From Nonomuraea sp. SBT364 (GTDB lineage Bacteria > Actinomycetota > Actinomycetes > Streptosporangiales > Streptosporangiaceae), in assembly GCF_001083785.1 (NCBI RefSeq), contig NZ_LAVL01000041.1, forward strand, positions 1 through 63,793: 63,793 nt of DNA, in the 5' to 3' direction. Below are positions 53,803 through 62,192 of this stretch, piece after piece. Made by a program: the position numbers and the translations under genes. The notes beneath the pieces are model-generated. The model made no database searches, was not told the DNA's origin, and saw nothing but the letters and a program-made list of their open reading frames with translations. Within the stretch, counting starts at the first letter, position 1. The number at the start of each line of letters is the position of its first letter.

Positions 53803-53823
53803 ATCTCCCGAAGGACACTCCTC

Positions 53824-56346
53824 ATGACCCTACGCCGGGCCGCGGCAGCGGCCCTCCTCCTCATGCTTCCCTTAGCCGCCACGCCGGCCCACGCCGACGA
53901 GGGACCGGAACAGATCGTGAACGGCACCTTCGACTCCTCCACCGCCCCCTGGTGGGCCACCGCCAACCTCACCCTCGAACTCGACGCCGGCCGCCTGTGC
54001 GCCGACATCCCCGGCGGCACCGCCAACCCGTGGGACGTCATCATCGGCCAGAACGACCTGCCGCTGGTCGAGGGTGAGACGTACGCCTACTCGTTCACCG
54101 CCTCCGCCGCCCCGGCCAAGGTCGGCCGGGCCCTCATCCAGCTCCCCGTGGACCCGTGGACGCAGTTCCTGTCGGCGGCCCCCGAGCTGAGCGTCTCCGG
54201 CAACGACTACTCCTACACCTTCACCGCCCCCGTCTCGCTGCCGAACGCCCAGGTCGCCTTCCAGCTGGGCGGCAGCGCCGACCCCTGGAGATTCTGCATG
54301 GACGACGTGTCGCTGAAGGGCGGCGCCGAGCCGGAGGAGTACGAGCCCGACACCGGCCCGCGCGTCCGGGTGAACATGGTCGGCTACCTGCCGAACGGCC
54401 CGAAGAAGGCCACCGTGGTCACCGAGGCGGCCGATCCCGTGGACTGGCGGCTCGACGACGCCGCCGGGGAGACCGTCGCCACCGGCACCAGCACGCCGCG
54501 CGGCCTGGACTCCAGCTCCGGACAGAACGTCCACACCATCGACTTCACCGCCTACGCCAAGCCCGGCGAGGGCTACACGCTCACGGCGGACGGCGAGACC
54601 AGCCGCCCGTTCGACCTGGCCGCCGGTCTGTATGACGACATGCGGGTGGACGCGCTGAAGTTCTACTACACCCAGCGCAGCGGCATCGAGATCCTGGACG
54701 AGCTGCGTCCGGGCTACGGCCGCCCCGCCGGTCACGTGGGCGTCGCCCCCAACCAGGGCGACACGGAGGTGCCCTGCCAGCCGGGCGTCTGCGACTACAC
54801 GCTGAACGTCAAGGGCGGCTGGTACGACGCGGGCGACCACGGCAAGTACGTGGTCAACGGCGGCATCTCGGCCTACCAGCTCATGGCGGCCTACGAGCGG
54901 GACAGGGCCGCCTTCACCGACGGGCAGCTCGCCGTCCCCGAGAGCGGCAACGGCGTTCCCGACCTGCTCGACGAGGTGCGCTGGGAGCAGGAGTTCCTGC
55001 TGAGCATGCAGGTCCCCGCGGGCGAGCCGCTGGCCGGCATGGCCCACCACAAGATCCACGACCGGGCCTGGACCGGCCTGCCGCTGCTGCCGCACCTGGA
55101 CCCGCAGCCCCGCGAGCTGCACCCGCCGTCCACCGCGGCCACGCTGAACCTGGCCGCCACCGCCGCGCAGGCCGCCCGCCTGTTCGCGCCGTACGACGCG
55201 GGCTTCGCCGCCCGGAACCTGAAGGCCGCGCGCGCGGCCTGGGCCGCGGCCAAGGCCAACCCGGACGCCTACGCCGACCCGAACGACGGCATCGGCGGCG
55301 GCTCCTACGCCGACGGCGACGTCAGCGACGAGTTCTACTGGGCGGCCGCCGAGCTGTTCATCACGACGGGCGAGAAGGAGTTCCAGGAGTACGTGCTCGC
55401 CTCGCCGCACCACACCGGCGACATCTGGCGCGAGCGCGGCTTCGACTGGGGATTCACCGCCCCGCTCGGCCGCCTCGACCTGGCCACCGTCCCCAACGCC
55501 CTGCCGGACCGCGAGCGCGTGCGCGCATCGGTCGTCGAGGGCGCCGAGAAGTATCTGGAGACCCAGCGCGAGCACCCGTACGGCATGCCGTACGACCCGC
55601 CGACGTACGACTGGGGTTCCAACAACCTGATCATCAACAACCTGGTCGTCCTGGCCACCGCGTACGACCTGACCGGGCAGGAGAAGTATCGCGCGGGCGT
55701 CCGCGAGGGCATGGACTACATCCTCGGCCGCAACGCGCTCAACCAGTCGTACGTGACCGGCTACGGCGAGGTGGCCTCGAAGAACCAGCACAGCCGCTGG
55801 TACGCCCGCCAGCTCGACGCGGCGCTGCCCAACCCGCCGCGCGGCACCCTGGCGGGCGGGCCCAACTCGGCCATCCAGGACCCGCTGGCGCAGCGGCTGC
55901 TGCAGGGCTGCGAGCCGCAGTTCTGCTACATCGACCACATCGAGTCCTGGGCCACCAACGAGCTGACGATCAACTGGAACTCGCCGCTGGCCTGGATCTC
56001 GTCCTTCCTGGCCGACCGGTCCGGCCGGGCCTCCTGCGAGGTCCGCTACACCGCGCACGGCTCGTGGCCGCGCGGCTTCACCAGCCAGATCGAAATAGAG
56101 AACACCGGTGACCGGGCGATCGACGGCTGGACGCTGCGCTGGTCGTTCCCGGGCGCACAGCGGGTCAAGGACGCGTGGGCGGCGACCGTCACCCAGGCGG
56201 GCCCGGTGGTGACGGCGAAGAGCCTCGGCTGGAACGCCCGGATCAAACCGGGTCGTTCGGTGACGTTCGGCTTCGTCGGCACCGCGACCCCGGGACCGAA
56301 CCCGGCCCCGGAGGTCTTCCTCCTGAACGGCGACCGCTGCGGCTAG
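53824..56346 (+). CDS. Secreted modular GH9 cellulase (CBM4-Ig-GH9-CBM2)
   Basis: An 840-residue secreted endoglucanase or processive cellulase. Order: signal peptide to about 24 (ATPAHADEG); CBM4-like module about 28-165 ([13 protein letters not shown]); Ig-like CelD_N domain about 180-265 ([20 protein letters not shown]); GH9 catalytic domain about 270-730 with Asp335/Asp338 ([13 protein letters not shown]) and general acid Glu713 ([13 protein letters not shown]); C-terminal CBM2 about 738-840 ([13 protein letters not shown]). It hydrolyses beta-1,4-glucan outside the cell. ATG 53824 follows GAAGGAC. The CebR box upstream indicates cellobiose induction. Confidence 0.96.
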   Translation: MTLRRAAAAALLLMLPLAATPAHADEGPEQIVNGTFDSSTAPWWATANLTLELDAGRLCADIPGGTANPWDVIIGQNDLPLVEGETYAYSFTASAAPAKVGRALIQLPVDPWTQFLSAAPELSVSGNDYSYTFTAPVSLPNAQVAFQLGGSADPWRFCMDDVSLKGGAEPEEYEPDTGPRVRVNMVGYLPNGPKKATVVTEAADPVDWRLDDAAGETVATGTSTPRGLDSSSGQNVHTIDFTAYAKPGEGYTLTADGETSRPFDLAAGLYDDMRVDALKFYYTQRSGIEILDELRPGYGRPAGHVGVAPNQGDTEVPCQPGVCDYTLNVKGGWYDAGDHGKYVVNGGISAYQLMAAYERDRAAFTDGQLAVPESGNGVPDLLDEVRWEQEFLLSMQVPAGEPLAGMAHHKIHDRAWTGLPLLPHLDPQPRELHPPSTAATLNLAATAAQAARLFAPYDAGFAARNLKAARAAWAAAKANPDAYADPNDGIGGGSYADGDVSDEFYWAAAELFITTGEKEFQEYVLASPHHTGDIWRERGFDWGFTAPLGRLDLATVPNALPDRERVRASVVEGAEKYLETQREHPYGMPYDPPTYDWGSNNLIINNLVVLATAYDLTGQEKYRAGVREGMDYILGRNALNQSYVTGYGEVASKNQHSRWYARQLDAALPNPPRGTLAGGPNSAIQDPLAQRLLQGCEPQFCYIDHIESWATNELTINWNSPLAWISSFLADRSGRASCEVRYTAHGSWPRGFTSQIEIENTGDRAIDGWTLRWSFPGAQRVKDAWAATVTQAGPVVTAKSLGWNARIKPGRSVTFGFVGTATPGPNPAPEVFLLNGDRCG

Positions 56347-56948
56347 GCGGCACTCGACTCGGCCGGCCTCAGCGCGGCCACGACGTCCCCCGGGGTGTCG
56401 GCGAAGAACCGGATCACCGTGACCTCGGCCCGTCCGCCCAGCGGCCGGGTCACGGTGACCGGCTCGGTGAGCTGGACCACCACGTTCGTCTGGGACGACA
56501 CGGCCACGCCGAGCCGCCCGTCCTTCACGCTCAGCAGGCCCGTCTCGTTGTAGTTGCGCACGAGGCGGGCCGACGCGACGAGCTCGCGCGGGACGCGGGC
56601 GTCGAAGAACGCGCCGTAACGGATCCGCAGCTCCCGATCGGTCACGACGTGCGGCCGGGTGACGCACGCGGCGATCACCGCGAGCACGAACAGCAGCGAG
56701 TACGCGTCCAGCACCAGCACGACCAGGCGCACCCACAGCTCCACGTCCATGGCCTGGAGCAGCACCTCGACCGCGATCAGCTCCACGGCCATGGCACAGG
56801 TGAAGATCATCATGATCGTGGACTGCTCCCGCGCGTAGGACACCTCGGTCGCGCCCGGCGGCACCCCGTCGCGCCGCCGCCGCGCCCACAGCACCAGGCT
56901 CGCCATCCCCTTCCTGTCGAACTCCATGATCCGGCGAACCCGGTCCAT
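56343..56948 (-). CDS. Membrane protein with cytoplasmic beta-domain, in MerR operon
   Basis: A 201-residue protein. Two central helices ([20 protein letters not shown] and [20 protein letters not shown]) follow a basic N-terminus of about 40 residues. The C-terminal about 90 residues are beta-rich ([20 protein letters not shown]), resembling bacterial PH-like domains. I cannot assign a function. ATG 56948 overlaps the MerR stop by one base (TGATG), so the two are coupled. Its end overlaps the cellulase stop by 4 bp. Confidence 0.78.
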   Translation of the reverse strand: MDRVRRIMEFDRKGMASLVLWARRRRDGVPPGATEVSYAREQSTIMMIFTCAMAVELIAVEVLLQAMDVELWVRLVVLVLDAYSLLFVLAVIAACVTRPHVVTDRELRIRYGAFFDARVPRELVASARLVRNYNETGLLSVKDGRLGVAVSSQTNVVVQLTEPVTVTRPLGGRAEVTVIRFFADTPGDVVAALRPAESSAA

Positions 56949-57682
56949 CAGCCCTCCCGCTTCAACAACGCCACAACCTGCCTGAACACCTCTTCCTGCG
57001 CGGGCGTCAGCTCGGCGAACACCCGCTCCATCCACTCCTCGCTCCCGGTCATCGCCTCCCCCAGCTCCGCCGGGATGTGCGCGGCCACCTCGGCGGCGAT
57101 CACCGGCAACCGGGGGTCGCCGGGCGCCGCCCCGGCCACCTCGTCGAGCCTTCCGTACAGCTCGTGAACGCGTTCCACCATGCCCGGCTCGGTGAACGGG
57201 CGCATGACCCGCAGCGCCCACTCCCGGTCCGCCGGTTCGGCCACGGTGTCCAGCAGCGCCAGCATCCCCCCGTCGAGCCGGGCGAACGCCGACCCGCCGG
57301 GCGTCAGGTCGCGCAGCACGTCGGCCATCTCGGGCGACACCGCCGAGTCGGCCCGCAGCTCCGGCTCCTCCAGCAGCGCCGCCAGCCGCGCCCGCTTCTC
57401 CCCGATCGCCTCCTGCTGCCTGGCCAGGTCGTCGTCCAGCTCCCGGAGCACCTCGCGCAGGTCCATTCCCCGGTCGTCGGCCAGCACGTCGCTGATCTCG
57501 TCCAGCGACAGCCCCAGCTCGGCCAGCCGCCGCACCCGCGCCAGCAGCACGGCGTCGCGCAACCGGTACTCGCGGTACCCGCCGGAGGTGCGCGCGGGCT
57601 CGGGCAGCAGGCCGAGGTGGTGGTAGTGGCGTACGGTCCGGGTCGACACCCCGACCAGCGCCGCGAGTTCGCCGATCAGCAT
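56948..57682 (-). CDS. MerR-family transcriptional regulator
   Basis: A 244-residue MerR regulator. The winged helix is at residues 1-70 (MLIGELAALVGVSTRTVRHY, GGYREYRLRDAVLLARVRRL). A coiled coil follows (about 80-115). The C-terminal about 130 residues are helical and lack the metal-binding cysteines, so a hydrophobic or small-molecule ligand is likely. The promoter has the 19-bp spacer and dyad typical of MerR targets, so it is autoregulated. It controls at least itself and the membrane protein at 56343. Confidence 0.92.
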   Translation of the reverse strand: MLIGELAALVGVSTRTVRHYHHLGLLPEPARTSGGYREYRLRDAVLLARVRRLAELGLSLDEISDVLADDRGMDLREVLRELDDDLARQQEAIGEKRARLAALLEEPELRADSAVSPEMADVLRDLTPGGSAFARLDGGMLALLDTVAEPADREWALRVMRPFTEPGMVERVHELYGRLDEVAGAAPGDPRLPVIAAEVAAHIPAELGEAMTGSEEWMERVFAELTPAQEEVFRQVVALLKREG

Positions 57683-57688
57683 GCCTCC

Positions 57689-57719
57689 ATTACAGACCTT
57701 GACGCTACGAGAAGGTCAA
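57689..57719 (-). promoter_or_regulatory. MerR-type promoter with 19-bp spacer and operator
   Basis: Minus strand: TTGACC (57719-57714), 19-bp spacer, TGTAAT (57694-57689). The dyad GACCTT-N11-AAGGTC (57695-57717) overlaps the -35 and fills the spacer. The long spacer is the hallmark of promoters that MerR proteins activate by DNA distortion. The -35 overlaps the stop of the HEAT gene. Confidence 0.82.
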
Positions 57720-58183
57720 CCGGCCCCGTCCGTCAGCCGGGTGGCCAGGTCGCGCAGGACCGGCTCGGGGTCGCGTTCGGCGGCGAGGCGGACCTTGGCC
57801 GTCATCTCGGCGGTGCCCAGCCCGGCCGCCGAGGCCAGCGCGACCTTGCGGACGCCCACGTCGGCGTCCTCCAGCAGCTTGTCGGCGACGGTCTCGGCGA
57901 CCAGGCCGACCGGCGGCTCGGCCAGGTTGCGCAGCCCGGAGGCGGCGGCGACGCGGATCGCCGGCTGCGGGCTCTCGGCCGCGGCCGACAGGATCGGGCC
58001 CGAGCCCTCCCCGCCGATGAGGCTGGCCAGATAGACGGACTTGCTGGCCAGCATCACGTCCGGCCCCTTGGCGAAGCTCTCCAGGTACGGCAGCGCGTCG
58101 CGGCCGAAGGCGAGCGCCCCGGCCGCGTAGTCGACCTCGTCGGCGTCGAGCAGGCGGCGGACGTCCTCCATCGTGACAGGCAT
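57716..58183 (-). CDS. HEAT-repeat protein paired with the FG-GAP protease
   Basis: A 155-residue all-helical protein with about four HEAT-type helix pairs (ASKSVYLASLIGGEGSGPIL, AIRVAAASGLRNLAE, VGVRKVALASAAGLG, EPVLRDLATRL). Such solenoids bind other proteins. ATG 58183 lies 8 bp after the metalloprotease stop, so they share a transcript. No signal peptide. A role as partner, chaperone or inhibitor of the protease is inference from pairing only. Confidence 0.8.
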   Translation of the reverse strand: MPVTMEDVRRLLDADEVDYAAGALAFGRDALPYLESFAKGPDVMLASKSVYLASLIGGEGSGPILSAAAESPQPAIRVAAASGLRNLAEPPVGLVAETVADKLLEDADVGVRKVALASAAGLGTAEMTAKVRLAAERDPEPVLRDLATRLTDGAG

Positions 58184-58191
58184 GGTTCCTC

Positions 58192-59892
58192 CTACTCGGC
58201 GTGGGTGAGGGTCTGGGCACGCATGGCGATGACCTCCTGAGCGGACAGGTCGGGCGGCGGGTTGGTGATGTTGCCGGTGCCGTTGCCGGTCATCAGCCGG
58301 TTGTTGTCGTCCACGTGCCGCAGCGACAGCACGTGGCCGATCTCGTGGGCGAGCGTCCACTGGGTGGCGCCCTGCGCGACGACCGCTCCCGGCCGCCCCG
58401 CCGGATGCGCCGCGCAGCCGTTGGACGGCGGTACGGTGCTCCGTACGAAATAGACGACCACGTCGCCCGGCGCGACGTTGTTGCGGTTGGCGAACAGCTG
58501 GGTCTGCTCGGTCGTCACCGAGCCCCGTACGCACGAGCCCACCTCCACGTCGGCGAGCGCCGGCAGGTTGAGCGTCTCGACGCCGGCGAGCTGCACCCGG
58601 ATGCCGACCGACTCGTACACCTGGCGCATGGCGACGAGCATGCGGTCGATGGAGATCGTCGGATTCGCCAGGATCTTGACGTGCACCCGCACCATCTCGG
58701 TCTCCATCCCGAAATGGTTGTCGGCGGTGTTGAGCAGCCATTCGCCGAACCTGGTCCCGTTGGCCGCCATCATCGGCGCGGTCATGGTGGAGCCGGACAG
58801 CTTGAGCAGACCCAGGCCCCACGGGCTGGTGACGATGATCTCGGCGCGTTTGTCCCCGTCGAAGTCGCCCACGACGTCGAACCGGTTGTCCTCGGTGTTG
58901 AGCAGCCAGCCGCCGAACCGGGTGCCGTTCGGCGCCATCATCGGCGCCGCCATCGTGGAGCCGGACAGCTCCAGCACGCCGATCCCCCACGGGCTGGCCA
59001 CGAGCAGCTCGGCGCGCCCGTCGCCGTCGTAGTCGGAGGCCGGCCCGAACCGGTTGTCGAGCGTGTTGAGCAGCCAGCCGCCGAACCTGGTCCCGTTGCC
59101 CGCCATCATCAGCGGGTTGAACCCGGCCCCCACCAGCTTGAGCACGCCCAGCCCCCACGGGCTGGTGACGAGCACCTCGGCCCGGCCGTCGCCGTCGTAG
59201 TCGGCCACGTTCCCGAAGTGGTTGTCGGCGGTGTTGAGCAGCCAGCCGCCGAACCGGGTGCCGTTCGGCGCCATCATCTGGGCGGCCAGCGTGCTGCCGG
59301 ACAGCTCCAGCACGCCGATGCCCCACGGGCTGGTGACGACGATCTCCGCCCGGCCGTCGCCGTCGAGGTCCCCCACCGGCCCGAACCGGTTGTCGGCCGT
59401 GTTGAGCAGCCAGCCGCCGAACCGGGTGCCGTTCGGCGCCATCATCAGCACGCTGAAGGTGGTCCCGCTGAGCTTGAGTATCCCGACGCCCCACGGGCTG
59501 GTGACAAGGATCTCCTCGCGTCCGTCCCCGTCGTAGTCGGCGGCGGGCCCGAACCGGTTGTCGGCCGTGTTGAGCAGCCAGCCGCCGAACCGGGTGCCGT
59601 TCGGCGCCATCGCCACGGCCCGGAACCGGTTGCCCTCCCGCTTGAGCACGCCGATGCCCCACGGGCTGGTGACGAGGATCTCCGCCTTGCCGTCCCCGTC
59701 GAGGTCGGCGAGCAGGTCGAACCGGTTGTCGGCGGTGTTGAGCAGCCAGCCGTCGAACCGGGTGCCGTTGGCGGCCATGACCGGCGAGGTCAGCGTGTTG
59801 CCGACCAGGTCGAGCACCCCGAGCCCCCATGGGCTGGTCACCGGGATCTCCGCCCGGCCGTTGCCGTCGAAGTCGCTGTTGCGTAGTGACAT
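58192..59892 (-). CDS. FG-GAP propeller with C-terminal metzincin-like protease domain
   Basis: A 566-residue protein. Residues 8-399 are seven repeats of exactly 56 residues, each with an Asp-rich DxDGDGxAE calcium-type motif and a TSPWG turn, fitting a seven-bladed beta-propeller. Residues 400-566 form a zinc metalloprotease domain: HExxHxxxxxH with His516, Glu517, His520 and His526 (LAHEIGHVLSLRHVD), and a Met-turn candidate Met534. There is no signal peptide, although calcium propellers and metzincins are usually extracellular; the starting ATG 59892 lies only seven residues before repeat 1. The HEAT-repeat gene follows. Confidence 0.88.
   Translation of the reverse strand: MSLRNSDFDGNGRAEIPVTSPWGLGVLDLVGNTLTSPVMAANGTRFDGWLLNTADNRFDLLADLDGDGKAEILVTSPWGIGVLKREGNRFRAVAMAPNGTRFGGWLLNTADNRFGPAADYDGDGREEILVTSPWGVGILKLSGTTFSVLMMAPNGTRFGGWLLNTADNRFGPVGDLDGDGRAEIVVTSPWGIGVLELSGSTLAAQMMAPNGTRFGGWLLNTADNHFGNVADYDGDGRAEVLVTSPWGLGVLKLVGAGFNPLMMAGNGTRFGGWLLNTLDNRFGPASDYDGDGRAELLVASPWGIGVLELSGSTMAAPMMAPNGTRFGGWLLNTEDNRFDVVGDFDGDKRAEIIVTSPWGLGLLKLSGSTMTAPMMAANGTRFGEWLLNTADNHFGMETEMVRVHVKILANPTISIDRMLVAMRQVYESVGIRVQLAGVETLNLPALADVEVGSCVRGSVTTEQTQLFANRNNVAPGDVVVYFVRSTVPPSNGCAAHPAGRPGAVVAQGATQWTLAHEIGHVLSLRHVDDNNRLMTGNGTGNITNPPPDLSAQEVIAMRAQTLTHAE
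58696..59871 (-). repeat. Seven 168-bp coding repeats
   Basis: Seven consecutive in-frame units of 168 bp encoding the 56-residue FG-GAP repeats. Blocks such as the one encoding GTRFGGWLLNTADNRF are almost identical in DNA, implying recent amplification or gene conversion. Confidence 0.88.
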
Positions 59893-59985
59893 GTAAGTCC
59901 CCCTGTCGACGTGCCGGAAGCGCGGCGTCAGTGACGGTACGTGCGCGTCGCGCGCCGCGCGCCGGGGGACGGCCTAGGGGGTTCC

Positions 59986-60723
59986 CTAGCCTTTCACCAG
60001 CGCGACCAGCGGGTAGATCGGATCCGGCCCCGGCAGGTCCTGATCGGGGAGCCCGGCCAGGTGCTCGCGCAGCCCGGCGACGACGGCCGGGTCCGCGTGC
60101 CGGGTCCAGCCGGCGTCCGGCCCGCCGAGGATCTCGGCCCACGCGCGCGGGCTGCGCCCCTGCCCCAGCCCCGCGAACGTGGTGCGGCCCGCCATCGCCA
60201 GCCCGTGACCGGCGCCCACGGCGAGCACCCGGTCCAGCGCGTCACTGGCCTGCGGGACGCACGCGTCGCGCGCCCGCGCGACCCGCTCGTCGCCGGCCCG
60301 GTAGACGGCGGCGGTCTTGTCCACGGTGGTGATCAGCGTCCCGCCCGGCCGCAGCACCCGCGCGGCCCCGGCCAGCACCGCCGCCGACGTGTCGTGATCC
60401 AGCAGGTGCAGCAGCCAGACCAGGGTGACCGCGTCGGCCGAGCCGCCGGCGAACGGCAGCCGGGCGGCGTCACCGATCACGACGCCGCCCGGCATCCGCG
60501 CCCCGGCGACCGCCGCCATCCCGGCCGCCCGGTCCACCCCGGCGACCCGGCGCCCGGCCCGCCGCAGCCGCGCGGTGACGATCCCGGTGCCGCAGGCCAC
60601 GTCCACCACCACCCGCGCGGACTCCGGCAGCAGCCGCTCGATCGCCTCCGCCGCCGCCTCGGCCCTGGCCTCGCCGCCGCGCGTCGCGTCGTACGAGGCC
60701 GCCTCACGGTCATAGTCGAGCAT
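59986..60723 (-). CDS. SAM-dependent methyltransferase
   Basis: A 245-residue class-I methyltransferase. SAM-binding motif I is VVVDVACGTGIVTARL, followed by VAGVDRAAGM and GDAARLPFAGGSADAVTLVW. The start MLDYDREAASYDATRGG is typical of Methyltransf_11/25 enzymes. The substrate is unknown. It begins 9 bp after the stop of the serine hydrolase gene on the same strand, so the two are probably co-transcribed. Confidence 0.92.
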   Translation of the reverse strand: MLDYDREAASYDATRGGEARAEAAAEAIERLLPESARVVVDVACGTGIVTARLRRAGRRVAGVDRAAGMAAVAGARMPGGVVIGDAARLPFAGGSADAVTLVWLLHLLDHDTSAAVLAGAARVLRPGGTLITTVDKTAAVYRAGDERVARARDACVPQASDALDRVLAVGAGHGLAMAGRTTFAGLGQGRSPRAWAEILGGPDAGWTRHADPAVVAGLREHLAGLPDQDLPGPDPIYPLVALVKG

Positions 60724-60732
60724 GCGCCCAAC

Positions 60733-61983
60733 CTACTGGTGCTTGATCAGCGTCCGATCGGTCCGGAAGGGGACGAAGGGCGCCTGGGCGGTGCGGGCCG
60801 TGGCGTCCCCGCCGCACAGGGCCGCCAGCAGGTGGGCGCCCGCGGCCAGATCGATCGGGTGGATCGGGATGGTGCCGTTCTCGATCCGCTGATACTTGGC
60901 CAGGGTCAGCCCGATCGACGCCTGCCGCTTGCCGTCCTCGCTGATCAGCGACTGGGTGATCGACCCGAAGACGGCGCCGTCGTGCCCCCAGAACCGGCCG
61001 CAGGGCAGGTCGGCGGGGTAGATGCCGAGGCCGTACTCCGTGGCCCCGCCACCGACCACGATCGGCACCGTGCGCTGCATCTCGGCGAGCTGCTCCGGGC
61101 CGATCAGCCGGCCGCCGAGCAGGGCGCGGTAGAAGTCGTTGAGGTCGTCCATGGTGGACACGACGGCCCCGGCGGTGCCGATCCACGACATGTCGTAGAC
61201 GCTGTAGTCGCGCGGCGGGTCGATGGCGCCGAACCACGACTCGTACAGCTTGGAGTGCGGCCCCGGGATGTGCGGCGAGCGCGGGAACGAGGTGTGGCGC
61301 AGCCCGGCCTTGCGGATCACGTGGCGGGTGATGTGGCGCTCGGCGTCCTGGCCGGTGACCTTCTCCAGCACCAGCCCGGCGAGCACGTAGTTGGTGTTGG
61401 AGTACGACCCTGGCAGCGCGCCCGGCTCCCCGGTGGGCGGCGCGGACAGGCCGTAGCGGGCCAGTTCCTCGTCGGTGAACGAGCGGAACCGGTTGTCGTC
61501 GAGGCTGGCCGTCGTGCCCTGCATCAGCGACGGGAACGCGTACGGCACGTGGTCGGCGATGTGGCTGGTGTGGTTCAGCAGCATCCGGACGGTGACGCGC
61601 TCGTCGGTGACCAGGCCGGGCAGGTAGCGGGCCACCGGCGCGTCCAGCTCGATCGTGCCGCGGGCCACCTGCTGCAGGACGGCGACCGCGGTGAACGTCT
61701 TGGTGATGCTGCCGACCCGGTGGCGCATGTCGGCGCGGATCGGCCGGCGGGTCTCGACGTCGGCCACCCCGGCGGCGCCCTTCCACGCCTGCCGCCCGTC
61801 CTGCACCGCCGAGTAGGTCCCGTACATGCCGGCTTCGTGGACCGCCGTCAGCGTCCGGTCCAGGACGTCGCGGTCCAGGCCGGGCCTCTCGGCGGCTGCC
61901 GCCGTCCCCGTGCCCGCCACCAGCAGCGCGCCCAGCCCGACTCCCAAGATCACGCGGCGCATGACCACCCCCAAGATCGGCAT
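60733..61983 (-). CDS. Secreted class-C serine hydrolase (beta-lactamase/DD-peptidase family)
   Basis: A 416-residue exported penicillin-binding-protein-like enzyme: SxxK in VGSITKTFTA, YxN in GSYSNTNYVLAG and HxG in WGHDGAVFGS. A signal peptide follows the start (VILGVGLGALLVAGTGTAAA). ATG 61983 is preceded by AAGGGAC at good spacing; ATG 61962 is an alternative that keeps the signal. Family members are D-alanyl-D-alanine peptidases or esterases as often as beta-lactamases. It is the first gene before the methyltransferase. Confidence 0.91.
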   Translation of the reverse strand: MPILGVVMRRVILGVGLGALLVAGTGTAAAAERPGLDRDVLDRTLTAVHEAGMYGTYSAVQDGRQAWKGAAGVADVETRRPIRADMRHRVGSITKTFTAVAVLQQVARGTIELDAPVARYLPGLVTDERVTVRMLLNHTSHIADHVPYAFPSLMQGTTASLDDNRFRSFTDEELARYGLSAPPTGEPGALPGSYSNTNYVLAGLVLEKVTGQDAERHITRHVIRKAGLRHTSFPRSPHIPGPHSKLYESWFGAIDPPRDYSVYDMSWIGTAGAVVSTMDDLNDFYRALLGGRLIGPEQLAEMQRTVPIVVGGGATEYGLGIYPADLPCGRFWGHDGAVFGSITQSLISEDGKRQASIGLTLAKYQRIENGTIPIHPIDLAAGAHLLAALCGGDATARTAQAPFVPFRTDRTLIKHQ

Positions 61984-62048
61984 CAAATGTCCCTTTGATC
62001 CTGATGGATGCCGTATGGGACTGCCAGTTGACTGAGTCACCGGCAGGA

Positions 62049-62064
62049 CATGACGGATGTCATG
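62049..62064. promoter_or_regulatory. Inverted repeat CATGAC-GGAT-GTCATG
   Basis: Perfect 6-bp arms with a 4-bp spacer, 65 bp upstream of the serine hydrolase start, in the divergent region. It is a possible operator. No regulator is identified. Confidence 0.3.
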
Positions 62065-62172
62065 CCGCGCGCAGACCGTCCAGGAGGACCGCGAGGGTGC
62101 GGGCGCGCGGCCGCGTCGTGCCGACCACGGTCGGGCCCGGCGCGATCTTCACCGGCTTGCCCGGGCAGACTT

Positions 62173-62191
62173 TTAGGTTAGGCTCACCTAA
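62173..62191. promoter_or_regulatory. Iron box (DmdR/IdeR operator)
   Basis: TTAGGTTAGGCTCACCTAA matches the consensus of actinobacterial DmdR/IdeR iron boxes. It ends one base before the ATG of the siderophore-interacting protein, so the iron-loaded repressor would block transcription of what must be an almost leaderless message. Confidence 0.95.
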
Positions 62192-62192
62192 T

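Noticed and set aside
58696..59871. CRISPR-like or non-coding satellite repeats
   Set aside because: The 168-bp units are in frame throughout and encode regular 56-residue FG-GAP repeats with no spacer structure.
62060..62150. Minus-strand fragment ending TRPRARTLAVLLDGLRAA as a TetR tail
   Set aside because: Only about 25 residues look protein-like, with no start or domain. Chance similarity in GC-rich DNA cannot be excluded.
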